NCBI RefSeq assembly: GCF_000005505.3
Contig: NC_016134.3
Span: 42,571,150-42,635,149, forward strand
Length of the DNA stretch: 64,000 bases
Direction of reading: 5' to 3'
From: Brachypodium distachyon
Taxonomy: Eukaryota > Streptophyta > Magnoliopsida > Poales > Poaceae
The notes beneath the pieces are model-generated. The model had not been told where the DNA came from and did no database searches. It saw only the letters and a list, made by a program, of their open reading frames with translations. Made by a program: the position numbers and the translations under genes. Below, piece after piece: positions 1 to 10,251 of this stretch (position 1 is its first letter; the number at the start of each line of letters is the position of its first letter).

Positions 1-1802
1 ATCATCATATCCCTGAGAAAGCCCCACTCCACTCTATCATATGCTTTTCTCATGTATAATTTTAGAGCTGCATATATCTTGTTTCTCCTCTTCTTTTGTT
101 CTGCAGATAATGAGTTAGTTCATAAGCTAATAAAACATTATCTGACATCATCCTACCAGGTATAAAAGCACTTTGATTAGAGGAAATAATTTCTGGGAGG
201 ATCACCTTTAGTCTATTTGTGAGCACTTTAGAGACCACTTTATATATTACATTACAAAGACTAATCGGTCTCAGGTCTTTGAGCTTTTCAGGTTTACTCA
301 TTTTTGGTATAAGAACCACCAGAGTGTCATTCCATCCTGAGGGCAACACTTCCCCGTTTAACACCTTTAGCACTTCTTGTGTGACTCTATCTCCCACTAT
401 GTGCCAAAATCTCTTGCAGAAAACTAAAGACATCCCATCAGGTCTTGGAGCTTTTAAATCTCCGATAGAATCCACCGCCGTTTTAATTTCTTCTCTTGTA
501 AAAGTAGCAGCCGGCAGCTCATTCATCTGCTGATCAACTCTTCCTTTTACATGTCTTATTACAGGTTCATTGTTTTCACTAGCAGTTGGAGTGTACAGGT
601 CTGAGAAGTATTCACCAATCAGGCTCTTCAGGTGTTGTTCTCCTTCGACCCATTGTCCATTATCATTTTTCAATCTCCTAATAGTATTTTTCCTATTTCT
701 TTCAGAGGCATATGCATGAAAATATGAAGTGTTTCTATCACCTGCTTTCAGCCAGTTTGCATGAGCCCTCTGCCTCCAATACGTGTCTTGCTGGTGCTCT
801 AACCGATCCAACTTCTCCCTTAAAAAAGCTTCTCGATTTACTTGCTCTTGAGATATTCCTTCCCTTCTAACTCCTTCTAATTCTTGTTTTTATGATTCTT
901 TTTTGTAAATCGCCCAGAACATTTGTGTCTCATTCCTTTAGATTATTTGCTACTTTCTTGATACACTGAGACAATTCCTGGATCCCTGTTGATTGCGCCT
1001 CTTGTCAAGTTTTACTTATAATATTTTCACACTCCTCTTCTTCCAGCCATTTTGCTTCAAACTTGAAACAGCGAGTACCAGAAAACCCTAATAAAGCTGT
1101 ATTCTCATCCATGGAAACTATTATAGGGCAGTGATCAGAGTGCCTGGGATCACCATTAATCACTTTAAAATGAGGAAAGCGGGAATCCAGTTTGGGGATG
1201 CCACCGCCCTATCAAGTCTTTCTTTGATATAGTTACTTGTAGTGTGACTATGATTTCTCCACGTGAATTTGTCGCCTATATAACCCAAATCTCTCAGATC
1301 ACAAAATTTCAAAGTCTCTCTAAATCTGTCCATTTGATGTTGGGTTCTCAGGCAGCCTCCTTCCTTTTCATGACTAAAGAGAATCTCGTTGAAATCCCCA
1401 AGACACGGCCAGGGACGTTCAAGGTGTGCATTAAGAATTCTCATAAGTTTCCAAGTTTTCTCCTTTTTTGTCACTGGCTGGCTCGCCATATACTCCTGTT
1501 AGTCTCCATCTGAAGCCATCACTCTCTATTACTTCCACATCTATGTGATATCTTGAATAATTATGTAATTCAACTTTGATACCTTCCTTCCATGAAAGGG
1601 CTAAGCCACCGCTTTTCCCCACACTCTCCTTCACCATGTTTCGCATTCCCAACAACCATTTTATATGCTTCATCCTGCCCTCGCCACACTTTGTTTCTGA
1701 CAAGAACAAGATATCTGGGTCCTCCCGCTTCTGGAGATCCAGAAGTCCCCGAACTGCCGGGCCATTACCCATTCCCCGGCAGTTCCAACCTGCTATCTTC
1801 AT
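1..1802 (-). pseudogene. LINE ORF2 fragment: endonuclease and N-terminal reverse transcriptase, broken
   Basis: The ATG at 1802 begins MKIAGWNCRGMGN, the usual start of the apurinic-like endonuclease of plant LINEs. ILFLSETK and the LTGVYGEP strand follow, then a frameshift near 1440-1490. The next piece holds the CLGDFNEIL catalytic loop and DKFTWRN (1489-1160). After another break, 811-62 carries the linker and early RT motifs (LKAPRPDGM, LRPISLCNVIYK, SAFIPGR). An in-frame stop at 62-64 comes just before motif A. These two enzymes nick target DNA and copy the element RNA. The LRPISLCN and SAFIPGR motifs make the family call secure; activity is ruled out by the breaks. Confidence 0.85.
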
Positions 1803-2700
1803 TTTTTGCCGCCGGGCTGTCCTGGCAACCCAGCGTTACTATCATATTGGGTTTTGTTTGACTTTGCTTCGGGTGGTACAACTTCTTCCTTCTCCTCCTC
1901 CACTCTGCATTTCTTTACAGGTTCCACTTCATCATCTAAATCCATCAAATCAACATTCCTTTTCCTCAGCAATGACTCTACTTGTTTCTGACCCTTCTCA
2001 TCTAAATTACGCTTAAAGCGTTTAAATGTGTTTCTTTTGCTCTTCGCGATGTGTTTCAATGAACTATCTGTCGTCCGATCCTCTGTAGCTTCATGGATCT
2101 TTTCAACCTCTTGTTCACCTTTATTGAGATCCCTTTGTTTTTCCACGGTTGTGTCTGCTCTTTCCATGTTTTGTTTAGATTCTTCCTTTAAATTGGTATT
2201 ATTCTGTTTTTCATGCACCTCTTTTCCTCTGCAATTGCCCTCTGCAGCAAGACTTGCATTGGCCATTTCTGTATCCTTTGAGGGTTGATTTGTATTCTCT
2301 TGTTCTGGTTTTCATGGAACTCCCTCATCCATCATATCAGCAAAAGACAGCTTCCTTCCCGAGAACCCTCTTGCTTCATCTTTCTTATTCTGATTTAGAG
2401 GAGTAGTGAATTCTCCTTCAACTTGCTCTTTTCCTGCCCCTCCACTGGTTTTGGTAGAGCCTTCTTTCCTCCATGAAGTAGCTTCACTCCCTTGTTTCAT
2501 CCCGTCACTGCCTGAGCTGTTACTCTTGCAGGAAGCACCTCTTCCCACTGAAAACTTAATTTTCTCCTCCTCTGAACCCAACCTCTTAGGGAAAGGGACC
2601 CGCAATTCCTTGCCATGCTCCCTGTCTTCTAATCTTTTCAGTGGTAGTTGGCAGAGTTTGTCATTGTGTCCTATCCCTGCTACCATTTGGAACAAAAGGG
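1799..2700 (-). pseudogene. LINE ORF1 remnant with half a zinc knuckle
   Basis: The minus-strand frame ending at 1799 is a lysine/glutamate-rich tail (KKCRVEEEKEEVVPPE, ending GLPGQPGGKK). It is in frame with the segment 2878-2312, from which one stop at 2312-2314 separates it. Near 2650-2690 the protein reads GIGHNDKLCQ followed by a basic LRVPFPKR stretch. This is the second half of a CCHC zinc knuckle; the first two cysteines and the usual N-terminal DUF4283-like domain are absent. Sequence upstream of the knuckle looks like untranslated leader, so an internal deletion probably joined leader to mid-ORF1. The ORF1 stop overlaps the ORF2 start as ATGA (1799-1802). ORF1 proteins of this kind bind element RNA. 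Confidence 0.7.
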
Positions 2701-3190
2701 AGGGGACGAGGGAGGACCGGAGGAGGGTGCTGGGAGAGGATGAAGATTTTAAGGCGGGGCTCCTCATCTGAAGGCGATCTTGACGAAGGTGCAGGTGCTG
2801 CTTTTTGCAGATGGAAGAAGAAGAGGCCGCCGCCCGCCGGCATGGTTGCTCGCGGGAGGGAGAGGGCGAGGCCGCCATCGTGGCTGCACACAGGATGGAG
2901 AAACGGAGAAGGCAAGGTCACCAGAGTTGCTGCTCGTGGAGATCGTGAGAGGAAGAAGACAGAGGGAGCCGGCTCGTGTGCAAGAGAGGGACATGGGTTT
3001 CTTCCCGACGTCGAGAGACATGGATTGTTTCTCGATGAAATCTCGCGGATCGGGCCAAAATTTCATCACGGAGGTAGGCGTCCAAACGCACAGCGAACTA
3101 ACCCAGGGCAAAATTGGCTCGTGGATTTTTCATCCCAGGATTAGACCGGGATCCCGGAGGGATTTGGTGCAATCAAATGAGCCCTAACAG

Positions 3191-3816
3191 AGATTATCTC
3201 CCACTCCCAAACCTTGCGGATTAACATCATGATCCACCGACAGCAACAACCCAACAGAACGGAACCATAAATTATGCATACAATGTTGTGATCAAGCACC
3301 TATTGTGATGTATTTCAATCCTTAGCGTTTTAAGGCTTATAGAAAAATATCAACTCCTACCACACCATTACAACCACAAAAATATCAATAAATTGGAATA
3401 GCTCAAAGACCTCCTACAGGGACAAACAGGAGTCTGGCAAGGAACGTAGTATCAACATGATCATTAACAAACCTCAGGTCATAATACTTTGTTTTAATAA
3501 GAAAGCATAAGGCATCATATCTCACATATCCTGTATGTAAAGAAGTCTTACCAGTTACCAACCAAAATACCACACAACATATCATAATCATGGGCATGTC
3601 CACTGAAGCCATGATAATACTACTAATAAACCATTACATCACATAGCTATTTTTTTCCTACTCCTAGTATTGAATGCAGGACCATCAGGAACTACTGCAG
3701 TGTTGATGTTCACTTGCCGTGAAACAGCGGTATGAGTAGAAGCATGGAAGAAGCCACACTTGCTGCAAAAATAAAAATGCAGAGTGCTCAGATACTATTA
3801 TTCACATAAAGTAAAC
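3191..3816. other. Spacer without recognisable gene
   Basis: AT-rich sequence. Short ORFs on both strands lack domains, splice support or coding bias. I see no repeat structure here. Confidence 0.5.
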
Positions 3817-3818
3817 TA

Positions 3819-3932
3819 CTCCCTCCGTTTCATAATTCTTATCGAAATATTACATGTATCTAGACACTTTTTAGGAATAGATACATACATTTTTGGACAA
3901 ATTTGAGACAAGAATTATAGAACGGAGGGAGT
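3819..3932. mobile_element. Stowaway-type MITE
   Basis: Terminal inverted repeats ctccctccgt / aacggagggag enclose the core shared by most MITEs of this window (cgaaatattacatgtatcta ... gatacatacat). A TA precedes the left end. The right TA is mutated. Length 114 bp, no coding capacity. Confidence 0.9.
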
Positions 3933-4025
3933 GACTAAATAATTCCTGAAATAAATATTTCAATATTACTGAAAACAAATGTTACTAAAATTTCCTACAG
4001 CCCCACGGCCTCACTAACTAATGAT

Positions 4026-4246
4026 AAAAAAAACTCGACCTGCACGGGGTAATCGACCCTTGCATTAATCCACCCCCCCAACCCCTGCCACACACATACA
4101 CAGCTGCACTGAAGCATGTGTGAGACTGGGCGGACCTTAGGTCTGTGCTTAATTATTTAACCCCAGTCTGAAATTAGCTCTCATGAGAAGTCAAACTCAG
4201 GATCTGAGGAGTGCTACTAGAACCACCTAACCATTACACTAGGGAC
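4026..4246 (-). mobile_element. tRNA-derived SINE
   Basis: Read on the minus strand it begins GGTCCCTAGTGTAATGGTTA. TAGTGTAATGG fits the pol III box A consensus. About 38 nt later GTTTGACTTC resembles box B with two mismatches. It ends in an A-run on the minus strand (T-less A-run 4026-4033 on plus reads as T's on minus). A ctaatga stretch occurs at 4018-4024 and 4259-4265 and could be a target duplication, but the second copy lies 12 bp beyond the apparent 5' end. A true tRNA gene is excluded because no acceptor stem or anticodon arm forms. Confidence 0.65.
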
Positions 4247-4618
4247 CCGTTCACCTACCTAATGAAAAAGAAATTTTAGTATTTTTAGATAAAAGAATGG
4301 TAGATATACAAGTAAATATAGTTGTGACCACGATTAACTATGAATTGTGATGTGCAACAAATCTTTTAGGCAATTTAGGATTAATAGGACACCCTAGAAT
4401 TTACTATTGGAACAATTACTCAACAGATTCGGTGGTCCAACATTTCCATTACCCCTTCCTCCCTACCATCAGAAGTAAGAATCTACTTTCACATAAATGC
4501 AGAACAACGCATGCCAGGTGGACACAACTTCCAGTGACAAAATAATTGGTTTCTTCCGTTTATTATACCAGTTGCAGAACTTTGGTGTTATCTGAAGTAA
4601 TAACAGCACAGTCAACAA

Positions 4619-4808
4619 TTATCGTACTTAGCCTATTTGCCATAGTTTGTACTCTCTCCGATCCATAAAAAATGTCGCCCATTTTGTACTAAGTTAGTAC
4701 AAATTTTGTACTAAGTTAGTACAAATTTTGTACTAAGTGGGCGACAATTTTTATGGATCGGAGGGAGTACAAATTTTATCGTAATTAGCCTATTTGCCAT
4801 AGTTTGTA
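4619..4808 (+). repeat. 33-bp direct repeat flanking a MITE
   Basis: 4619-4651 and 4776-4808 are the same 33 bp with one mismatch (core attagcctatttgccatagt in the second copy). The first copy ends in the TA target of the MITE at 4652-4767. Stowaway insertion duplicates only TA, so the 33-bp repeat needs another explanation. Confidence 0.85.
4652..4767. mobile_element. Stowaway-type MITE with internal 24-bp tandem repeat
   Basis: TIRs ctctctccgatccataaaa / ttttatggatcggagggag with TA on both sides (4650-4651 and 4768-4769). The interior is a short tandem repeat of ttttgtactaagttagtaca, repeated about 2.5 times, instead of the usual core. Confidence 0.9.
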
Positions 4809-5104
4809 ACAAAGTTCCTTTCAGTTATATGCAAGATTAAACCATGTTGACAAGAGGGGGTCAAAGAAAGCAACAAACTGAGTGCAGAAATGAAAAGTTC
4901 CCACAAGTAAATATGTCAGATGCACGTACCATTTGTGATTCATGAACTTTGGAAGTTCAAACAGAAGGAACGACTGCAAATAATTGGACCTTTGCACGAC
5001 CAAATCAGGGTCTTTGCCCCTGAGGTCCTTCTTTTCAATATAAGTAGCCAGTGACAGCACTTTCCTTTTGCTCATGTCAATTGTAACGAGTGACACTTTG
5101 TCAA

Positions 5105-5270
5105 TTCTAGAGTAAATTTCACAAAACCACACTTTTTGTGGCTAGGATTTTAACGGGCCACAGTTATGACTAATAGTCTCACAAAACCACATTTTTTCGG
5201 ACAGATCTTCTGACAAAACCCAAATCAGGTAATTAAGAGCATTTGATGGTGTTTCTGACAAGTGAGGCCC
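5105..5270. repeat. Dispersed repeat fragment (acaaaaccaca family)
   Basis: The segment starting agtaaatttcacaaaaccac recurs at 33671 with the same beginning and a related cacaaaaccaca unit. Within this copy the cacaaaaccaca motif also occurs twice (about 5119 and 5181). No TIR or coding capacity was found, so the class is unknown. Confidence 0.5.
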
Positions 5271-6080
5271 ACAGGTCAGATGCTAGGTAGGACGGGTAGA
5301 ACCGTTTTTTTTGTCCACGTTAGCTTTTGCACGACACCCGTTAAGCTCCTCTGTCTACCCTGGAAATCCCGATTCGATTCCTTATATTTTTTTAAAGTAC
5401 TTTATAAATTATGGTACTCCTTATTTCTGATCGTTCTTCTTCCTAAACTAAGAAACGTTTTAATTCTCTCACGCTTTGCTGCAAATTACCCTCCTGGTCT
5501 GTGATTTGGTACTGACCGCCATTACGACCTTTCCATGCACGTGTATGTTTGTTGTCCGGTCAGGCCTTGTGCCCTTGTTTGCTTTGGGGTCTCCCGGCGG
5601 CCGGGGTGCTTTCCCGTTTGGTTGAGTACGTTCCCACGCCAAGCCAATTTTGGTGCGCCCACTCCACGGACTGCGGTTTGGTACAGCGCCCCAAATTGGC
5701 TCGCCAACGCGCTCGTTCGGAAAAATCACCCGCGGCAGTTCACTTTTGCGCCCACGCGCGGGCGAGATGTTGGCGACGAAATCGCTCGTCAAATCTTGGG
5801 CGAACCAAATTTTGGCGTGGTGGGTTGGAGCAAAAACCAAACTAAGCCCTAAATAACGTCGAATCAGGGTCCTGAATACAAAATCCACTCGTTCGCTTCA
5901 AAAAAAAAAAAATGCTCCATCCGCACCGTTTTGCTCAAGCGAGCTTGGCAGTGGTAGAAAAACTCATCCATCCCCGATAACTTGTCCACATGGTATTGAA
6001 TGCTTCGTGCATGGATGATCGCCGGGGACAACATTCTTTTCAAAATAAAATACTATAAAATATGAAAGATCAGACTTTCG
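5271..6080. other. Spacer with GC-rich block, no gene recognised
   Basis: The region 5530-5860 is GC-rich and open in several frames on both strands at once, as expected of GC-rich DNA lacking stops rather than of a gene. No domain or splice structure is seen. A 12-base A-run lies at about 5900. Confidence 0.5.
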
Positions 6081-6082
6081 TA

Positions 6083-6195
6083 CTCTTTCCGATCCATATT
6101 AATTGTCAAAATATTATATGTATCTAGACACTTTTTAGTTATAGATACATCCATATTTGGGCAAATTTGAGACAATTAATATGGATCGGAGGGAG
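6083..6195. mobile_element. Stowaway-type MITE
   Basis: TIRs ctctttccgatccatatt / aatatggatcggagggag with TA at 6081-6082 and 6196-6197. It has the standard core with atgtatctagacactttt. 113 bp. Confidence 0.92.
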
Positions 6196-6757
6196 TACTC
6201 GAGCTAATTAGAAAATAATGGTTACAAAACATGCAAAACAAAAACGAAATATATTATAATAAACACATGCAATCTCCAAGTGCCTCCATGTATGGTTGTC
6301 GAAAAATGTTGAAGTATTCATAAGAATGTGGTTTTTCCCTCCTTTTTAGAACATATTTTTGAATCCATACCGTGCTACAAGTAATACCGGTTGGAGCGAG
6401 TATTTTTTTTCTGATCATTTATTACAAGCACTAGAAGAGATTATAAGTATTATATATGTACATACCTAAAAAGAATTATATTGATGCTTTTTTTTACAAA
6501 ATCTATCTATTGTTACGTGTTTCCGGGACTACTCACTACTGGTCTGGTCTGTCTCTCGCGTACGGTCGATGAGAAGACAAGTTCAGATCTATAAAAAAAA
6601 ATGAGCTAGAGTTGATGCAGAAGGGTTAAGCCGTCAAAAAGAAAGTTCGGAATCCAATCTCTATCTCCCTCTGTGTAGGCGGGACCGATCTTGTGTGGCA
6701 TTTATGCATGTAAATGATGCACAGTGCATACGGAAATGCTTTCAGTGTCGTGATAAG
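6196..6757. other. Spacer, nothing recognised
   Basis: AT-rich sequence with no long ORF, repeat or RNA signature that I can support. Confidence 0.4.
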
Positions 6758-8067
6758 TCTATACCAATGGTACGGACGTCGCGGTAGGATCACGTCACCG
6801 AAATTACGAATCTACCACCACGGTCTCCATGTGCCTTTTAATTCCGGCTCCCGCAGTCCTCAAGCGCAGAAAAACACGTACCGCTCAAAAAAAAAACAAT
6901 AGAGCCCTACGAATCTCACCCTCACCCCCTGCCCGATCCGGATCTCGCCGCGGCCCTTCGGATCTCGCTGGCGCCCGCCGCCGCTCTTGGTTGCCTCCAC
7001 CAGCTCGTGCGTGTCGGCGGCATCCGTGTGCGGAAGGTGGCTGCGGACCCACGTCTCCGTTGCGCGCCCCGACCGCCGCCTCCACCGGCTCGTGCGCGTC
7101 GGTGGCTCCCCGCGGGACTTGGATGGAGATGGGATGAGGCTGAGGTCGGGACGGCGGTGGCCTTGCTACCCGATTCATCCCGCCACCGAACATCGCCCCT
7201 CCATGCGAGGCCGCCCGCTTGTTCGCACCGCCTCCGCTCGTGGATTCCCGCCGCACGTCCGCTCCCGCACCGCCTGCTCCCACTTGCCACCAGATACGCC
7301 TGTGCGCCGCCCGCCTGCACCCTCTCGCAGCCTTGTCCCCCCGTTTGCAGCGACCGCGCGCCGCCCACACATCGCGTCCGGCCACTGGTCGCCGTGCGCC
7401 ACTGCCCGTCGGGAGGGCCACCGATGGCTTGCGCCGGCGCGGTCCATGCTAGGAAAAGAGAAGTTTGCACTCAGGTTGGATAGAGAGAATAGTCAGAAGG
7501 AGAGCGAGAGAAATTGGGAGAAATGATTTGAGAAATAAAGTACGGAGTAGGAGTAATAAGAGAGCAGGGCAAGAATCCATTAAGCAAAATTTTATACTGC
7601 CGCTTGTTTTATGTGATGCCTGCTGCTTACTGTCTTAATCGATATACCGATGCTTACTGTATATATCATCATCACACGGGAGGTCGAGCAGCTTGGACGG
7701 ATGGAATTGATAAACGTTATCATTGCTACATCATCTTCATTATTAATGATTATATTGAGAATTACTTCATGAATTCAGCAAAAAAAGTTGAAAAACGCTC
7801 ACACATGACTTTTCAAGTGTGGTATATGTGAGAACAATGATAACCTGAAGGTAGAGAGCAAAAGACTTAAGCACGTGTCACTTTCTTTTTACACGGGATA
7901 TAAAAATAAGACATGTGCAAAAGAGAACGAGAACAGAACATAGCATACGAAAATAAACATATCATAATCGTTATATACATATGTGTTCATGAAACACATC
8001 AAACATTTAATTTGAAGTTTCATATAATTTTCCGTTGTTCCGTAGCAATGCACGGGTATTTTGCTAG
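6758..8067 (+). mobile_element. Helitron-like non-autonomous element, copy 1
   Basis: Shares its 5' part, centre and 3' end with copy 2 (20388-21314), whose insertion in a MITE defines the ends. The 5' end is TCTATACCAATGG. The 3' end is the grass motif ccgtagcaatgcacgggtat, with a short hairpin (ccgt...acgg), then about 10 nt to CTAG at 8064-8067. This fits Helitron ends (5' TC, 3' hairpin plus CTRR). The interior 6900-7450 is GC-rich and open in all frames but codes for no recognisable domain; no Rep/helicase is present. The flanks (g before TC, c after CTAG) do not match the expected A/T, so copy 1 limits are by homology only. Confidence 0.6.
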
Positions 8068-10147
8068 CTTTGATCAGATGTGACAGAATCCGTCCTGACA
8101 GAACAAACTGCTGCATCCGCTCTGTTTTTTTCACAGGGAACGAACGGTCACTTGGCCTTGGCGGGTAATGTTCAATAATCTCACTAAAGAAACACAGCGA
8201 AACAAAAAGGATAAGATGCTCTACAGTAAAATGATTTTCGCCAGTAAGATCTAGATCCGTGAGACTCTGAGGCGAGTATTTTTGCACAGAGAAGAAGGTA
8301 CAGTAGATGATAGATTTTGGCGTGAGCTTATTTTAAAAATACGTAATATATGAGCAGGCAGATGCCGGTGTGCTGCTCTCTTTCTAAGATGTAGTGAGTC
8401 TTAGAGAAGGTGTTTTGCTTTTTGCTGTGTTGTCGCTTAAACTGAAAATGAACCTTGCTGTAGTGTTGGATGTTTTTCCCTTTCAGTGCAAATCGGTGGG
8501 TGTGGGTGACCTTCTCTCTTAAAAAAAGAACCAAAAAACTAGAGCATGCTTGTCAATTAGTTGTCATCCCGGAATCTGCATATTAGGCTTTTTAGCGATT
8601 CCAGAATAAATAAATCCATGTGCTCAAACAAATAGTAATATAATAGTAAACCAATCGTGCATGCCGGATGGTCGTCCATCAAGTTTTGATGAATGTTAAC
8701 TCGATGAATATCCCAACATAACTCGTACTTTAGCAATATAAATATAAACCTGCATGTAGTTTATCATCCATGCATGCGGTCCCTGGTGTGATCAAGAATT
8801 AACAATGGCGCATATCTGATATTTCTTTACGACAGCACGTGCTGACTTATTAATTTTTTTGCCACTTAATTAGTTGTTCGGTACTTCTCACATTTTGTTC
8901 GGATAAGGGAATGTCGAAAACATCACGTCCATCGTTCCGGCAAAGTGTAAATGACCCTACTATTAATTACTAAATTACTAGTACTACCGTGTTACAGTCG
9001 GATGCATTAATTAAATTGTATATATGTTTATAGCAATCAGTGTCCCGTTGGCGTAAAAAATGTTATACTCTCTCCGTCCTAAAATAAGTGACGTTGATTT
9101 GTATAGATTTTTTGAAAGCGGAATTTTATTGTCATTCTCATTCCGTATTTTGAGTCTTTTGAGTGTTAGTTAGCCGTAAAAGGGTAGTATTTGTGAATTT
9201 GACAATTTGGAATTGATCGAACGCTGAGTTACGAACTTGACCCAACCCAGGGAGTGCATCCAACACAAAGAAAATTGTCACTTTTCTGGTGCCTCGCTTG
9301 CACAGTTTTTGTGTTTCTTCCGTCTTTGTTGAGTAGCTCTATATCATTTTCACCATGCAACGAACAGACATAAATAATGCTTTTTGGTAATTATGAATGC
9401 CAAGGACGACATTCGATTATGGGTACCTTCAACTACCTAGTGGGCCCATGTACAGCAATCGCCCTAACCCTTGCTTTCAAATGGATGGCTGATGCTCTAG
9501 AACACATGCTCTCGTCTGTGAAAAACATACCCATATAGATGCTAGGGATCCCTAGATGCTAATGTTTGTGAGATGAAAAACGTGCAGCATGATTCCGTAA
9601 ATCGTGGTGCCAGGACATGTCCATCCTTTTTGTGCGCAATTGACAAATTATGGCCATTCATTGTGACGCAAAGGTCATGCATGGTTATATTTTCCTTGTT
9701 TTTCACGATTTTCTTGTAGAAGATGCAATCCCAACTTGTATATTTAAAAAGACTAGTTAAATGCTTCTACGTGGATACAAATGTTTTTATTACATCAATG
9801 GTTCCTAACTTTGTGGAAAATAAAAATATGGGTATGGTTATATCCTCAGGCCTATGATCTTTAAGAAAAAAGTCTTTATATGAGCTGACGTATCAGAGTT
9901 GTCGGATTAGTATATGAACGCCATTTTCACATCCATCCCTCCACCATTCCCTCTGAATTTTAAAGCACAAATCAAATCTCATGACTGGGCAATCGACATA
10001 TCCCTAATTAAAAGTCATACGAATTAGACATAGCAAAATTGCAAAAACATATCTCAAAAATATACATCAACCGGATCAACTAATTAAAAGATAACTGATA
10101 AATATACATGCCTACTACTCCGTACATGAAAGTGTGATAGTGGCGAT
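8068..10147. other. AT-rich spacer with one solo MITE end
   Basis: No gene recognised. At about 9065 the sequence tactctctccgtcctaaaat begins like a Stowaway/Thalos TIR and continues with agtgacgttgatttgtatag, but no matching right end is found, so it is a truncated MITE. The rest has no structure I can name. Confidence 0.45.
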
Positions 10148-10251
10148 AATTTTTTTTTGAAACGAGACAAAAGATTTGCCTATATATTGATCAAGAAGGA
10201 ATAACATTGTTGACCGAAGTCAAAGAAAAAGGAAAGAAAAAGAGGACAAAG

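Larger units (their letters stand above)
1..3190 (-). mobile_element. Broken LINE (non-LTR retrotransposon), cut by the left edge
   Basis: Read on the minus strand this is a LINE: 5' leader (about 3190-2700), ORF1 remnant (2700-1799), endonuclease (1802-1160) and the start of reverse transcriptase (811-1). Stops and frameshifts interrupt every ORF, so it is dead. RT motif A (KAYDRVEW) can be read just past a stop at 62-64, and the rest of RT lies left of the window. The 5' end near 3190 is set only by loss of GC-rich leader-like sequence. No target-site duplication was found. Confidence 0.85.

Noticed and set aside
4821..5132. 103-residue minus ORF
   Set aside because: No domain, AT-rich composition, and it runs into the dispersed repeat at 5105.
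5469..5888. Overlapping ORFs on both strands in a GC-rich block
   Set aside because: Several frames are open at once on both strands, as expected from composition; none has a recognisable motif.
6885..7526. Long Arg/Pro/Gly-rich ORFs in Helitron-like copy 1
   Set aside because: Open in all frames; the corresponding block of copy 2 does not keep any of the frames.
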